64,000 nt of DNA. Origin: Tigriopus japonicus (lineage: Eukaryota > Arthropoda > Copepoda > Harpacticoida > Harpacticidae). Below are positions 49,001-60,700 of the stretch, piece after piece. Made by a program: the position numbers and the translations under genes. The first letter of the stretch is position 1. Every line of letters begins with the position of its first letter. The stretch is taken from contig CM021323.1 of the NCBI GenBank assembly GCA_010645155.1, positions 8,478,784 through 8,542,783 on the forward strand. The letters run 5' to 3'. Below the pieces are notes generated by a model. The model did not search any database. It saw only the letters and a list, made by a program, of their open reading frames with translations, and was not told the origin of the DNA.

Positions 49001-51831
49001 ATACCTCAGCCAAGAAATAACACAAGTTTTATGTCTTTCAATCACGCAACCTTGATTTCTTGTGGGTCGAATACTAAATCAGCTTGCTCCTGAATTAATT
49101 GAATGTGCTGATTTTAAAACTTAACATTGATAAATCAAAATATCTTTTTCTACTTTAATATGCATCACAAGTTTTGAAACGCAATGAATAGTAGATGGCG
49201 ATTCAAAATAGTCTTAGAAATAGTTAATTAAGTGATTACCGGAAGGGATCAAATTCTACAACCCAGACACAACATTTTGCTTTGTTATCAATGTTCAATC
49301 AAACAAATGGCACAACAATAAAAACGGACAAAAAGCAAGTGAGCGGGCCAAATTTCAAATTTTGTCCAAGGAAAGAGCGGAAATGTCCTGAAAATCCATA
49401 AAAACCGTTCTTTACTTCCGCACAATATGATACTACAATAACATGATGAGAAACCCATCTGAAGTTACATCACAAGTTTTTTCTAGCACCATTAAAGAGC
49501 TTTAATGCGAAACACCGAAGTTTTAAGTATATTAGAAGAAGTATGGTAAGTTGTGAAATGCAAGCGTTTCGTTTAACATATGCCAGTATTCAATGTGTCG
49601 ACTCATTGAACTCGGATAAGTGACAGTTCATTAACTTTGGATGAAGGTTGTTAATTCGAAAAGTGGGCAAAACGCGTCAATGTTCGCTTTCAGGTGTGGA
49701 TGACAATTAAAAATGTCGACAAAGCTTGAAACTAATTTGTGACCTAATAATCGTTGTAGCATTCACGTATGTGAACACTTGTAAATTAATTCCTGTCAAA
49801 TTTAGAAAGACATTTGGAGTACCATTTCTCATTGGAGGCTTGAAAATTGTGTTGAAGCAAGCATGAATTGCCACTTCTTGAAAATATGTGCTCTTGTGTG
49901 AAATGTTCCAAGGGTAAATGGTCTGAAGAATTTTTATGCAAGATTAAAACCTGTCCCAAGTACATTTAGTTACCGTAGTAAGGTATAACAAGAACCATTG
50001 AATTTCACTGGACTGGGAGGCTAACAAAAAGAATCATGATTTCCAGAAGGTACCAACCAATCAATTATTTTCTTCTGCAAATGAGACCTTGAATATGTTG
50101 ACTAGAATGCGTATTTCAATTTTCAGCTCAATCGAACGTCGGAGTCAAAAGTTATGCTCTGTCAAAGTTCAGTGCAAATCCTAACTAGAACGAATGAGTC
50201 TGGTAACTGTTTTAAGACAAAAGGGCGAAAGCTTTCATTCTGTGCTCTCTTCGGTACATAAATTTGAGAGGGCATAACTTTTCACTCGAGCATTCGATTG
50301 AGCTGACATTTGAAATACGTCGTTTACTGAGTACAAGCCATGTCTCATTTGTAGAAGAACATAATTGAATTATTCCTACAAGAAATCATGATTCTTACCG
50401 TTAGCCTCCCACTCCAGAAATTCAGTGCTTCTTGGGTATAGATAAAACATTTTAAGATCCCAGTGCATCTTCGGTGCAAGGTCAATACTCATTTATTCAA
50501 CAAGAATTAGATTATTGTTAATAATAAAGGAATCAGGAAGAATGCCAATTTTTTGGATTTGAGTAAAATTCAAAATGGAAAAAGCATAAGAATAAAAAGG
50601 AGGATAGAATGAATGAATGATCGGCAATTCAGCAATGAGCTGGGAAAATCATGTCAACTTTCCTCAATTGAAAGGAATTAATAATTTGATGGATTAAACC
50701 TAGAAGCAACAAAGAATGTGTGAGACCTTTGTTATCCCCCTCCCAAGAAATATATACCCAACAGTGAAAACGAAACGATTTTCGTAAAATTGACACTGTT
50801 TGCAAGAAACTTTCAGCCTTGATTAAACACACTATGGCATTTTGGTCTCTTTAAGAGGTTGTGACATTTTCATTAAAATTGTACATGTTGTGCTAAAAAA
50901 CAAGAAGGTATCATGTGACTTTATTTGTGTTCTTTTAAGCTCTTAGTGTTTAAATTTTTCATGTACCGGGTGTTTCAAAAGAAACGGAACAATTACGGAT
51001 ATCATGTGTGATTGAAACCATATATCTCTTCCTCCTTTTTCCTCTTTCCAACTATTTACATAATTTCATTAATCTTACATCTTTCTCTCTCGTGTCCAGT
51101 TTCTGGTGAAAACAAGCAAAGCTTATCCAGGACCTGAGAAATATTCGTTCATTAAACATGTTGTGTAAAAGTTGAGATCTCATGTTTTTTACCGATGTCT
51201 TTAAATGAACAAAATATTTCTGAAATACAATACAATACAATACAATATACACGTTTGAGTCTCAGGTTTACTGCATATGAGTTGCTGAACACTTGGCTTG
51301 AAGGGTAAAAATGCAATAACCTCCTAATTTAATACTTAAGTCAAGACATTTATGAAAACAGAACCTTCATGACTCAGAATTTTCCCCTTCCGAATTTATG
51401 CTAAATTCGGAAACAACGCGACGTAAAAAGAATTACAAAAAAACAATTAATTCAAAATATAATATCTGCTGCTTTTTGAGCTTTGTACATTTTATGAGAC
51501 CAAGAATTTCCGCGTTACGGACATTTGTTTTTGTCTGTTTCTTATGAATCATCCGGTAAAAAGCGCATACCAGAAAACGATATGCATGTTCACCTTTGGG
51601 TTTGAAACAATCAAATCATACCCAAAACCCGTTGTCAATAGTTAATTGATGGCCATATCAAATGTATGCTTAATTATCACCCCTTGAAAAATGCAATTTT
51701 TATTGTTTACCTTCCGAAGATCCATGGACGGCAACGGCCAATTGAAGAAGGAACCCCAAACAGAGGATCCAACTGTTCCAGGATACGAAATTGGAACAAG
51801 AGTTGGATCGGGTAAAAGTTCCTTTAACCAT
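46099..51831 (-). CDS. putative secreted protein with dibasic sites, prohormone-like
   Basis: Three exons are phase-compatible: 51,831-51,711 (phase 1 out), 47,869-47,659 (in 1, out 2) and 46,225-46,099. Together they give 152 residues. Exon 1 encodes a signal peptide, with hydrophobic core WILCLGFLLQLAVAVHG after MVKGTFTRSN. The middle exon is proline/tyrosine-rich (GHYYPNLYPPRMQAPYL) with RR, KR and RK sites; the last has HQKLLVYRMFKRGG and an acidic tail. No cysteines occur after the signal region. Dibasic sites after a signal peptide suggest a peptide precursor, but no known neuropeptide is recognisable. The last two exons fit well; the link to exon 1 crosses 3.8 kb and rests on phase alone, so other exons may be missing. 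AATAAA on this strand lies at 45,990-45,985. Confidence 0.5.
46960..47330. repeat. dispersed A/T-run repeat, copy 1
   Basis: Rich in GGCAAAAAAG and AAAAAGTTTTT units. It shares GGCAAAATATATTT...CTGTTGT and GTTAAAACTTTTTAAT.CTCG with 52,915-53,365. It lies within the large intron of the minus-strand secreted-protein candidate if that gene model is right in extending past 46.2 kb. Confidence 0.5.
49989..50434. mobile_element. long-armed foldback element, copy A
   Basis: Ends are AAGAACCATTGAATTTCACT-GGACTGGGAGGCTAAC and, inverted, AAGAAGCACTGAATTTCTGG-AGTGGGAGGCTAAC. The two halves are diverged inverted copies along about 200 bp (AATCATGATT, CAAATGAGAC, TCAGCTCAATCGAA and AAAAGTTATG recur inverted). 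No coding capacity. It lies between exons of the minus-strand secreted-protein candidate. Confidence 0.8.
50966..51556. mobile_element. TA-flanked mariner-like element, non-autonomous (591 bp)
   Basis: Flanked by TA. The left end CCGGGTGTTTCAAAAGAAAC and the complement of the right end CCGGATGATTCATAAGAAAC form inverted repeats. No transposase frame remains. A (CAATA)n microsatellite lies inside at 51,227-51,247. A related terminus (CAGGGTGATTCATAAGAAA) lies alone at 44,019. Confidence 0.7.
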
Positions 51832-54800
51832 GATGGTAACCTCTGACTGACTGGCATTAATTCAAGCTCAATTAGGCTATAAGTAATGATGACTCTAGAA
51901 CCTGGGAGGAGCAACCCAAAAACCATCGCCAGGGTTCCCAAACAACCCGATCTTTGAAAGAGGTAATGCGAGCCATTGAGAAAGACCAGTGGGACAAAGA
52001 CCACGTGGGAAAGGAACTCTGAGCGCCTGATCTTTTTTCATCTTACCCTTGAGCTCTTGTTTTGGTCGTGGCATTGTGCTCGCCACTATTATGCATTCAT
52101 GGCTTGTTATCAACCAAACATGTGTCATTGGTCCTAAATGAGCTTTACCGTATGGTCTTTCCGAAAAAACACTACCCCGTGAATTTAGTTTGAAAAATGA
52201 TTGTTTGCAAGAATATTAGGATTTTATGTCAAGGCGAATCATAGCTCTCAAAACGTCGTTGAAAGTTTCAAACATAATTAGTGGGCTTGTTTTTCCTACA
52301 AATGGGAATAAGTGTGAACTGATCCTAATTTTTTTTTCGAACATGGCAAGTTTCGACCGATCCAAACCTGATCTAGACCTGAAAATCCTATTTTCTAGTG
52401 GCCTGACTTGTTTCCAGTTTTCAAGAAAACACCACCAATGGATCAAGTCGTCAAAAATACTTATTGTGACTAAAGAGGGAGCTATTGACCTTCACGAGCA
52501 GGGTTAATCAGGATAAAATGCTAGGATCTAGGGAAGATCAGGGATGGGATTTTCTGATTTCACTAAATGATACATCATAAACCTGTGAATAATAGTGGTA
52601 ATTGAATAATAAAATGCTGGGATTTAGGGGTCTTTTGGTGAGATTCTCTAACTCCGAAAGGGCAAAACGGCAGAGAAGTGACCTATATTTATGACCATAG
52701 GTCTTTTAAACGCAATCAAATATGCCACACAATGGCAAAAAAATAGAGCAACCAAGTTCTTCAAGTTTTGCTTCAAAACTTGAAAAAGGGGAACTCTTAA
52801 ATACAAAATAAATGCCACCCTGTTCAATTAGCACCCTCATTGGACAACTAAGTTCCTAAACGAAACTGAATGATTGTTGAATAACTTTACTGGTCACTAG
52901 GGGGTGGAAAAATGTTAGAAAAAATGTCAAAAAATGAAGTTCTTAAGTTAAAAAATATGGGCAAAAAAGTTTTTTTCAGCTAAAAACAGAAAAAAGGTTT
53001 TTGTTACAAAAAAATGCAAAAAATGACCAAAGAAGTTTTGTCTTTTTTTGTCAACAATGATAGGGCAAAATATATTTTGTCTGTTGTTTTTTAGCCGTTG
53101 TTCACGATTATGCGATAAAAAATGTGTCCTCAAAAAATTGACGACCTCTTTTAAGTCGGATTAAAATGCCAAAAAAGGTTTTTGTGCCTAAAAAACGCGA
53201 TAAAAGATTTTTTCTACTTCACATTTTTACAACATCCAAAAATAAGTTAAAAATTTCCAATAAAAAAGTTCCAAAACCCCAAAAAAGTTTTTCCGGGCCA
53301 AAACGTCCAAAAAAATCTTTTTTTTTTAATTTTAGGTTAAAACTTTTTAATGCTCGCTCTACTGATCACTAGCACTCCAACACTCCAGTGAATCTTATGA
53401 GCTTTTTACTTTTCTGTTCTCATCCAAACCTCAGTTCCTATTGAATTTGCCAAACGGGCGTAAGATGATCCTTCCCCTTGATAGGTCGGTTCCAAAGATA
53501 AATTAGGTACAAATCTCTCAATTTTGACGGCGCCTAAAAGCACTCTCCAGAAGGGAGTACCTCGAATTATTCTGAAATGCAGTGCTTCATGACAAAGATC
53601 TTGAAGGACGCTTTCTGTTTAATACATTAACAATTTCTTTTTATTTCAATCTTCAAAGCTAACCAATCAAAATGATGCCTTGAACGGGACAGATTAAACT
53701 ATTGTTTTCTCAGTGTGCCTGCTCAACAGGAATTAAATAATATTAAATTTTTATTTAATAAAATGAAATACTCTTGAGCTTTTTTAGGCCTCGCGTTAAA
53801 GCCACTTGTCGCTAAGGTCAGTTGATTTTTCATTCCCATGAGCTTCTTTATGAAAACCTAAATTCAAAACTGTTAGTTTTGAATGTGCCCCAAAAGTCCC
53901 CCTATAAACGTAATTCAACTCTGATTGTACCAAAAAGTCCCCCCTTCAAACCAAAGGGAAACAAAATTCTCCAATCCCATTCAATTATAGGAGGGCAGGC
54001 ATTAAAAACCCCATGGGAAAGAAGCGTTAACTCTGTCAAGATTGTTTGGCTTTTTGAAAGCTTCAAATGTTTGCCGTTGATGTCGCCGCCGTCAATTTGG
54101 AAGTTCAGGTTAAACGAAATTTGATTTTGCAATCAATTTATGTGGATCATGCCAATAAAAATTGATCCAGACGTGATATCGCAAAATATGATGTGATCAC
54201 GCCCTTGCATGAATATTATTATTGGTTAAGGCTACTATTAGCTGCATTTCTTTCATGCACTTCTTTGTTTCTTTGGCTTTTTTTTAAGCCAAGGTTCAGC
54301 TAATAAGGTTATCTAAGCTTGAAATCTTGAGGAAGCTCATGCAAAAGAAAAAATCAACTTGATCCTAGCGCCAAGTGGCGTTAATCCCAACCAAAGTAAA
54401 ATTTATGCAATAGCATGAGCACTGCTTATTATGCAATATGATAATTGAATTGATCGTTATTGGCATGACTTACTTAAACTGATTGCATAAGCGAATTTAG
54501 TTTTAACTTGAACTTTCTGGGCTGATGGTGGTGGCGACAACAACGGCAAACATTTGAAGCATCAAATAAGATAGTTGACGCTTCTTTCCCATGAGCTTCT
54601 TTAGGTTACCAGTGGTTGAGTGAACAAACTTGATTAGTGGGGAAAAAAACCAGTTAACTTTGGTTGTGGATGCAAAAAGGTTGAAGAACTTCACAAGATT
54701 GTGAACATTATACCTAACAATACGTTAATGTTGGGAAACAGCAACAAAAAAAGGATTTTATGATCCTGGTTTTGTACATTGTCGTGTTTCCTGTCCTTTT

Positions 54801-57798
54801 TTGTGTTGCCAGAATTGGATAATCATTTGACATTAAAAACTGGTAACACTTAATTTGGAGCGAGTAGGGGACTTGAATGGTCCGGAAATTTGCGACCGTT
54901 TAAATTAATGGTGATTATAAGGAACCCCACATCAAGTCCTGCGCATTTATTTCTAAATGAAGTATAATTAATCCTTTGCAGCAAAGTCTTTTGCATACTT
55001 TAGGCTGCCGTTCCATGACTAACATTCGCATGAAACTTTATTTGTTATTGAATAGTCATACAGGGCGATCATGCAAAAGTGTCTCAGAGAAAAAAGACAG
55101 TACTTGATTTCATTTTTCACTTGTTTCTTTTTTTCTTTTTTGCCTCTATATATATTTTTTTATCTTTTAGGAGATCAATCTTTAAAAAGTAAAGATATCA
55201 ATTTGTTATTGTGTACAGCGAATATTTGGAGGCTCATTCATAATTATCCAAACCCTCTTTCTTGGAGTCTCAATCGAGTTTCCGACTTTGGTTTTATCAA
55301 AAACATCTCATCATGGAACAAATTAGTGTTAAGGCTAATGCAATATCATAAACCCCTAAAATACTAACATTGTATTATTTTTATTGCGATTAAGTCATGT
55401 CGGTTAAAATACAGGCTGTAGATTATGTATATAAGTATCCGTACAAATACGATAAAATAGACAGGGAACTAAAAAGTCTTAAGAAGAAAATCGTTTGACC
55501 CTTTTAGGACTTCAACATAATTTGACTAAAAGTCTTTTAAGCTTTTCCACAGCAATTTAACTGGACGTGAAATGCGAAAAAATCTGGTGTTTCTGGACAG
55601 CGTTGCCAGATTTGCGTTTAAGCGCTGCTTTCTTCATTCATTGGTTGCCAAGGTCATTTTCAAACATTATTTATTCATGATTTCCTGGGTGCCAGGTATT
55701 CGAGAACGGTCCATGAAGTAACTCATTGTATCAAGGCCAGTTCTGAGAATTGATCTTGCTGAAAAAAGGCTGTTGTCTGTCACCTTTTAACTAAGTGAGT
55801 GTCACATATGGAAGGTGGCAATGTCATGACAGAATATTGGCCAAATTTAAGCCCATAAACGAACCTGACAAAGGCTTCCATTTGGGTGAGTTACGCGCTT
55901 CAAATTAGACAAAGGCCGCTGTTCACTGTTGACTAAATTGAGTGTGCTCATCAAGGAAGTGTTGAAAATGGCTCAAAGTTTGCAAATTGAGAGCCGTAAC
56001 CTTCGTGTCAAAGTCAACGAAGATCAAGGGGGAGGTGTCAAGTAAAGTTTGAATTATTTACCACTTTTCAACGTGACACACACTTTTATTTGGTCCGAAA
56101 TAGTGGATGACCGACTTTCATGGGACGTCTCTTTCACAAGGATGTGCTACTTTACTGAATGAGGCACTGAATTCCAAAAATTGACACAAATCGAAAAAGA
56201 AGGTGTTTGGAAGGTTTTATATTCAAAATTACTTTATTTCCTTCTTTAAAAATGGTAAAGAATAGAAATGGTGGCAAATATTGAAAACAAATAATTAAAA
56301 CAACAGAAAAATATGTTTTTAAGAATTAAAGAAGGTATATAAGCTCAATGTTTCTTGGCTTGTATTAAAAAGTAAATTGTTTCTTTTTCAAACAATATCA
56401 AAAATATGCACCATATGATTAGTACTGAATCTTGAAGAGTAATTAGAACATTGCTCCAAAACCTGATTTTTTTTCAGAAAGGTCAGTTACATTCTATTCA
56501 AGTAAAAATATTTCAATTTCATTTTTTTGGTGAGTCATATTGCATAAAACACTGGTGTGAACACATTCTTCAAAGCTTGATGAAACTAAGCACTTTTTGT
56601 GAAGTCCTACAATTGGCTTACATGATAAAAGTGAACAATTAGGATAAAAAAGCAAAGACAATCCAAGGTCATTAAGTTTGCTTACCCTTTGCAGGAGACA
56701 TTATTTGACTGCAACTCATTTGCTAAAAACTGATCAAATTTCCAGATTAGTTTGAATGGCTAATTAGTATATTCCCAAAACAGTCAAGAAAAAGCTCTTT
56801 TTGTCAGTTAGCAACTGTCAAATAAAAAGCTAACTTATCCTGCTACATAGTGTCCCCAGAAAAAAGCCCATTTTTTATTACTACTAGTAAATAACAAAGC
56901 TTACATCAATCGCTCAAGCATTAAAAAAAAATAAGTCAACCGACTCCTCCTTTTCATTTATATTTTAAAGAACCATATTAGGAAGTTAATGCAGATTTGT
57001 TTACTGGTACTTGTTGACAAATTTCGTGCTTAGTGTTGTGTAGGATAATTGAAACTTATATTCAGCGACTGCAAAGGAAGAAATAATTCAATTACTGTTT
57101 GTAGTCACTCAGAGATTGATCTTAAAACTAGTTTGAAGCGTAAATCCCGCAACACTACATCGTGGTACCAGCAAACAAACAGCTTACCTAAACGTCCGAA
57201 AGGCATCACCAAGACTCTTTGCGTATCCAGTTCTCATCCCTTCCTCTCCTTATGATGCAGTAGTCCAGACTCTTGCTCATCTACAGAAAGAGAGAGGGGT
57301 CTGCTCTTCCTTCTCGAGCTGAGCTTTAAAGACGATCCTGGACGGTCGAAGCGAATCCAGGTTCATCCATCCTACCAATTGCATAGGTGACCATATAGGT
57401 CTCTGGTAACCGTAGAGCCTCCTTCCAAAAGGGCCCACTGAACCAATATGTAGCATGGACTACTAAGGCAAGGAAGATACAGCTGCTTCCTTCACACGTA
57501 TTGAGCATACCCTCCAAACAGAGGAAGGGAAAAAAGAGTCATGGATACGCTCCAAAGACTTTCGTTCCTGCATACGAGTTGAATCGTAACAATCTCAAAT
57601 AAAACAAACTAGTATAGTTAACGTGAGACACTCTGAAGCTTGGTGTGATACAAGATTTTTCTTAAAAGGAGTTGCTATGGTTTTAGAAAGTGAGTCCGGA
57701 TCTTCAAGATGGAAGAACTGGAAATGTTGACGAGCAATTGAACGTCCTATTTTTGTACTTGGTGGTTGTTTTTTGGACTTGTTAGGGAAACGGAGAGT
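51832..57798. other. intergenic, no gene assembled
   Basis: It contains the second A/T-run repeat (52,915-53,365). A minus-strand frame 57,517-57,326 is moderately protein-like (SSCIFLALVVHATYWFSGPF) but has no splice context. A minus-strand MPRPKQELK start followed by a consensus-like donor (AAGG|GTAAGA) at about 52,072-52,044 could be a 5' exon. Otherwise I see only AT-rich sequence and simple runs. Confidence 0.4.
52915..53365. repeat. dispersed A/T-run repeat, copy 2
   Basis: Same family as 46,960-47,330: GGGCAAAATATATTTTGTCT-GTTGT and GTTAAAACTTTTTAATGCTC-GCTCTA are shared nearly base for base, while the rest is diverged. Its many runs of A before GTTTTT give short lysine-rich frames that are not genes. 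Confidence 0.5.
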
Positions 57799-60700
57799 AT
57801 GAACCTAATTACGGCCAAAATCATTGCCTTGATTCTTCTTGGCGGAGGATCCATTATTCTTGGATTTATCCCAATTAAACTCAGGTAAGTGCTTTGTTTT
57901 TTTACGTTTTCGAGTCAAAGATCAAGGTCATAAATGTAGGTAAATCTGTCCAGCAAATATGGTTTTAGAACCAAAACTTGGTATTTACTTGCCAATGAAT
58001 TTGCCATTTTTAGCCTACAACTTTCAGGTTGAAGCGTAGCTTTTGACCTCAGAAAACGAGACCATCAATAACAAAAATTGCCATTTTATTTTTTATATTT
58101 AGGTTTTGTTGGCATTTCAGCCGCTTTTATGGCTTAGTTTAATTACCAAAAAAATGCTTCATAATTAGATTCAAGAAGATATGGTGTCTTTGGTAAATAT
58201 TAGCAGTTTGAGCATATGTCTGTCTAACTTAAGGCCAAATAAATCAAGAAGTTTGACCATAGATCTAACTTAAACCAAAATATATTAGAGATATGATAAG
58301 TTCAATACAAATAGCAATAAATTAACAAAACATACAACGCATTACAATCCAAATGTAATAAATTGTGACTTGGAAACGTTTCTTTATTGTTCGCATAACA
58401 ATGAGTCAGAGTTTCATGAACCTCTAAATCAGTCATGTTAAATTGACAATCAGTTGTCAATCACATTTTGCGTTCTTGAAACAACGAACGCCCTTCTGTA
58501 TTTAGGATGCAATTTCAGCTACTATGTAAAGAGTTCCATAAAAATAATAATGATGCAAATAAGTCCCCAATAGAGAGCCTTTTTGTGAGCAAATATTTGC
58601 CATATTGCTATTCGGGAATATAATGTGTACTTTCAAGTCATTACGTATCCGTAATTGTGTCTCTAATTTCCAGGCGTCAACTGGGTTGGACCGAGCAAAC
58701 GTCACAGAATCGGAAGAAACGGATCCTCACCTCAATTGCTCTATGTTTTGGAGGCGGGGTTCTCCTCGCCACATGCTTCATTCACCTTCTTCCCGAGGTA
58801 CTAATGACATATTCCGGTTAAAATTAGCTAAATTACTGCCAAAATATGACCTTGTAATTGGCCCATATTCATGTCAAAGGTCAGGGATGGCTTGTTCCAT
58901 TCTCATCGGGATTTTGACGCCATTCCGGTGGCTGAGATCCTTCTTTGTTGTGGATTCTTCTTGATTTATATGATAGAAGAATTGGTCTTCTTTGCCACCA
59001 AAGTCGGTGAGTTCCAGGCTTTATTTTGATATAAGCAATATAAGGCCAGTTCATACGACTTAATTTTTGTAGGGTTGATGGGATCTTCAGTGGGACATGG
59101 AACACTGGGAGCACTTCAAAGGACGTTTTCATTAAGAGGAACGGGACCGTCCACTACATCTACTCTAGAACGTGAACTTGCTCCACAAAGTATGGAAATT
59201 GATGGTATCCCACCTCCTGAAGTCCCTTCTATGGAACAAGAAACTTCAGGTATTATTTAGCGAGGAAATATTTGGCTTTTGACAGATTTACCTCTCCCTA
59301 ACAAGAGTTGTGATATAATTTCATGTTTATGGGCGCACTTATTGCTTTGCCTAAGAACTACTGAATTTCACTGGACTGGGAGGCTTACGAAGGGAATCAT
59401 TATTCCAGTAGGAACAAATCAATTATGTTCTTCTGCAAACGAGACATTGTTTATGTTGATTTGAATATACTTTTCAAATTTCAGCTCAATCAAGCCAAAA
59501 GTTATGCTCTATCAAAGTTCAGTGCAAATTCTACCTAGAACGAATGAACTAGCCCTTTTGTGGAAATTGTTTTACCCCAAAAGGGCGAACTCATTCATTC
59601 TATGCTCTCTTCAATACTTAGCTTTGAGAAGGCAGAACTTTTCACTCCAGCATTCGATTGGACTGAAATTTGAAAAATGTGTTCTTTTCAATGCGATCCT
59701 GTTCTCACTTGCAGAAAAACGCAGATGTTTTGTTTCTACTGGAAGTCATAATTGTCACCGTTAGCCTCCCACTCCAGAAATTCAGTGCTTCTTGCTTCGC
59801 CAAGTTGAAGATTCAGGATTGGACAAATTTGAAAAGATTTTATAGTGCAAATGAGTTAGAACGTGGTTGAAATCAAGCACGCTTGAATAACTTGCGTGTT
59901 CAGCAAAAATAGTGGGATCTTGCCCCTTGCAGTCGAAGTTAATATTTTTATTTATTTATTTGGGCGAACAAGTGATGAAAGCTACACATTAGTGTCCTTA
60001 ACAATTCAATCATGCTGCAAATCTAAAACTTGGGTGTCTCTAAACCATCGAAAATTCAATCGGAAGTGACTCTCCAATCTTTGGCAATATGCTATGTTTT
60101 TTACTGTGAGGATCCGGAACTTTTCTTAAATACCAAAATACATTGTAGATATGATGTCATAGAAAATACGATCCTTGCTTGAGTCATTTCCGCTCTAAAT
60201 TCTGCTCTTCTCTCATTAAATCCTTTTTGTCACAGACAACCCCAAGGTGTTCAATCCCAAGTATGCGGTCAATCTCAGTACTTCGGCCCAATCCATGTTT
60301 CCAAATTACCACAGTCCTGATGGGCCTGTCAACACGTCGACATCCACTGCAGTCACCCAAAAGAGGGCAGCCTTCAAGGATCTCATTACCATTCTGGCCT
60401 TGTCATTCCACGCCATCTTCGAAGGATTAGCCATTGGATTAGAGGAGACAGTCAAAGACGTCTGGACTCTATTCATAGGTGAGAGAGCTAACGTGTTATT
60501 TTTTTGTCAGCGTTGCCACGTGATCTTTCTCCTTAAAACCAGTGTTGCTAGATGATCTCGTTGAAAGCCATAGTGCTAGATGATCTTGATGGAAATTCCA
60601 CACGGAAATCTTTAGAACATTCCAAAAACTCCCAAAAGTTTTTTTTGGCTAAAACATACTTTTCGGCATAGTTATTCAACAATTCATTTTTGTGAATGTA

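Noticed and set aside
51642..52004. 120-codon minus-strand ORF
   Set aside because: It overlaps the signal-peptide exon 51,831-51,711 in another frame; only the latter has a good start context plus a phase-matched continuation.
57326..57517. Minus-strand membrane-like ORF upstream of the ZIP gene
   Set aside because: No splice sites or upstream continuation, and it may be part of the ZIP promoter region.
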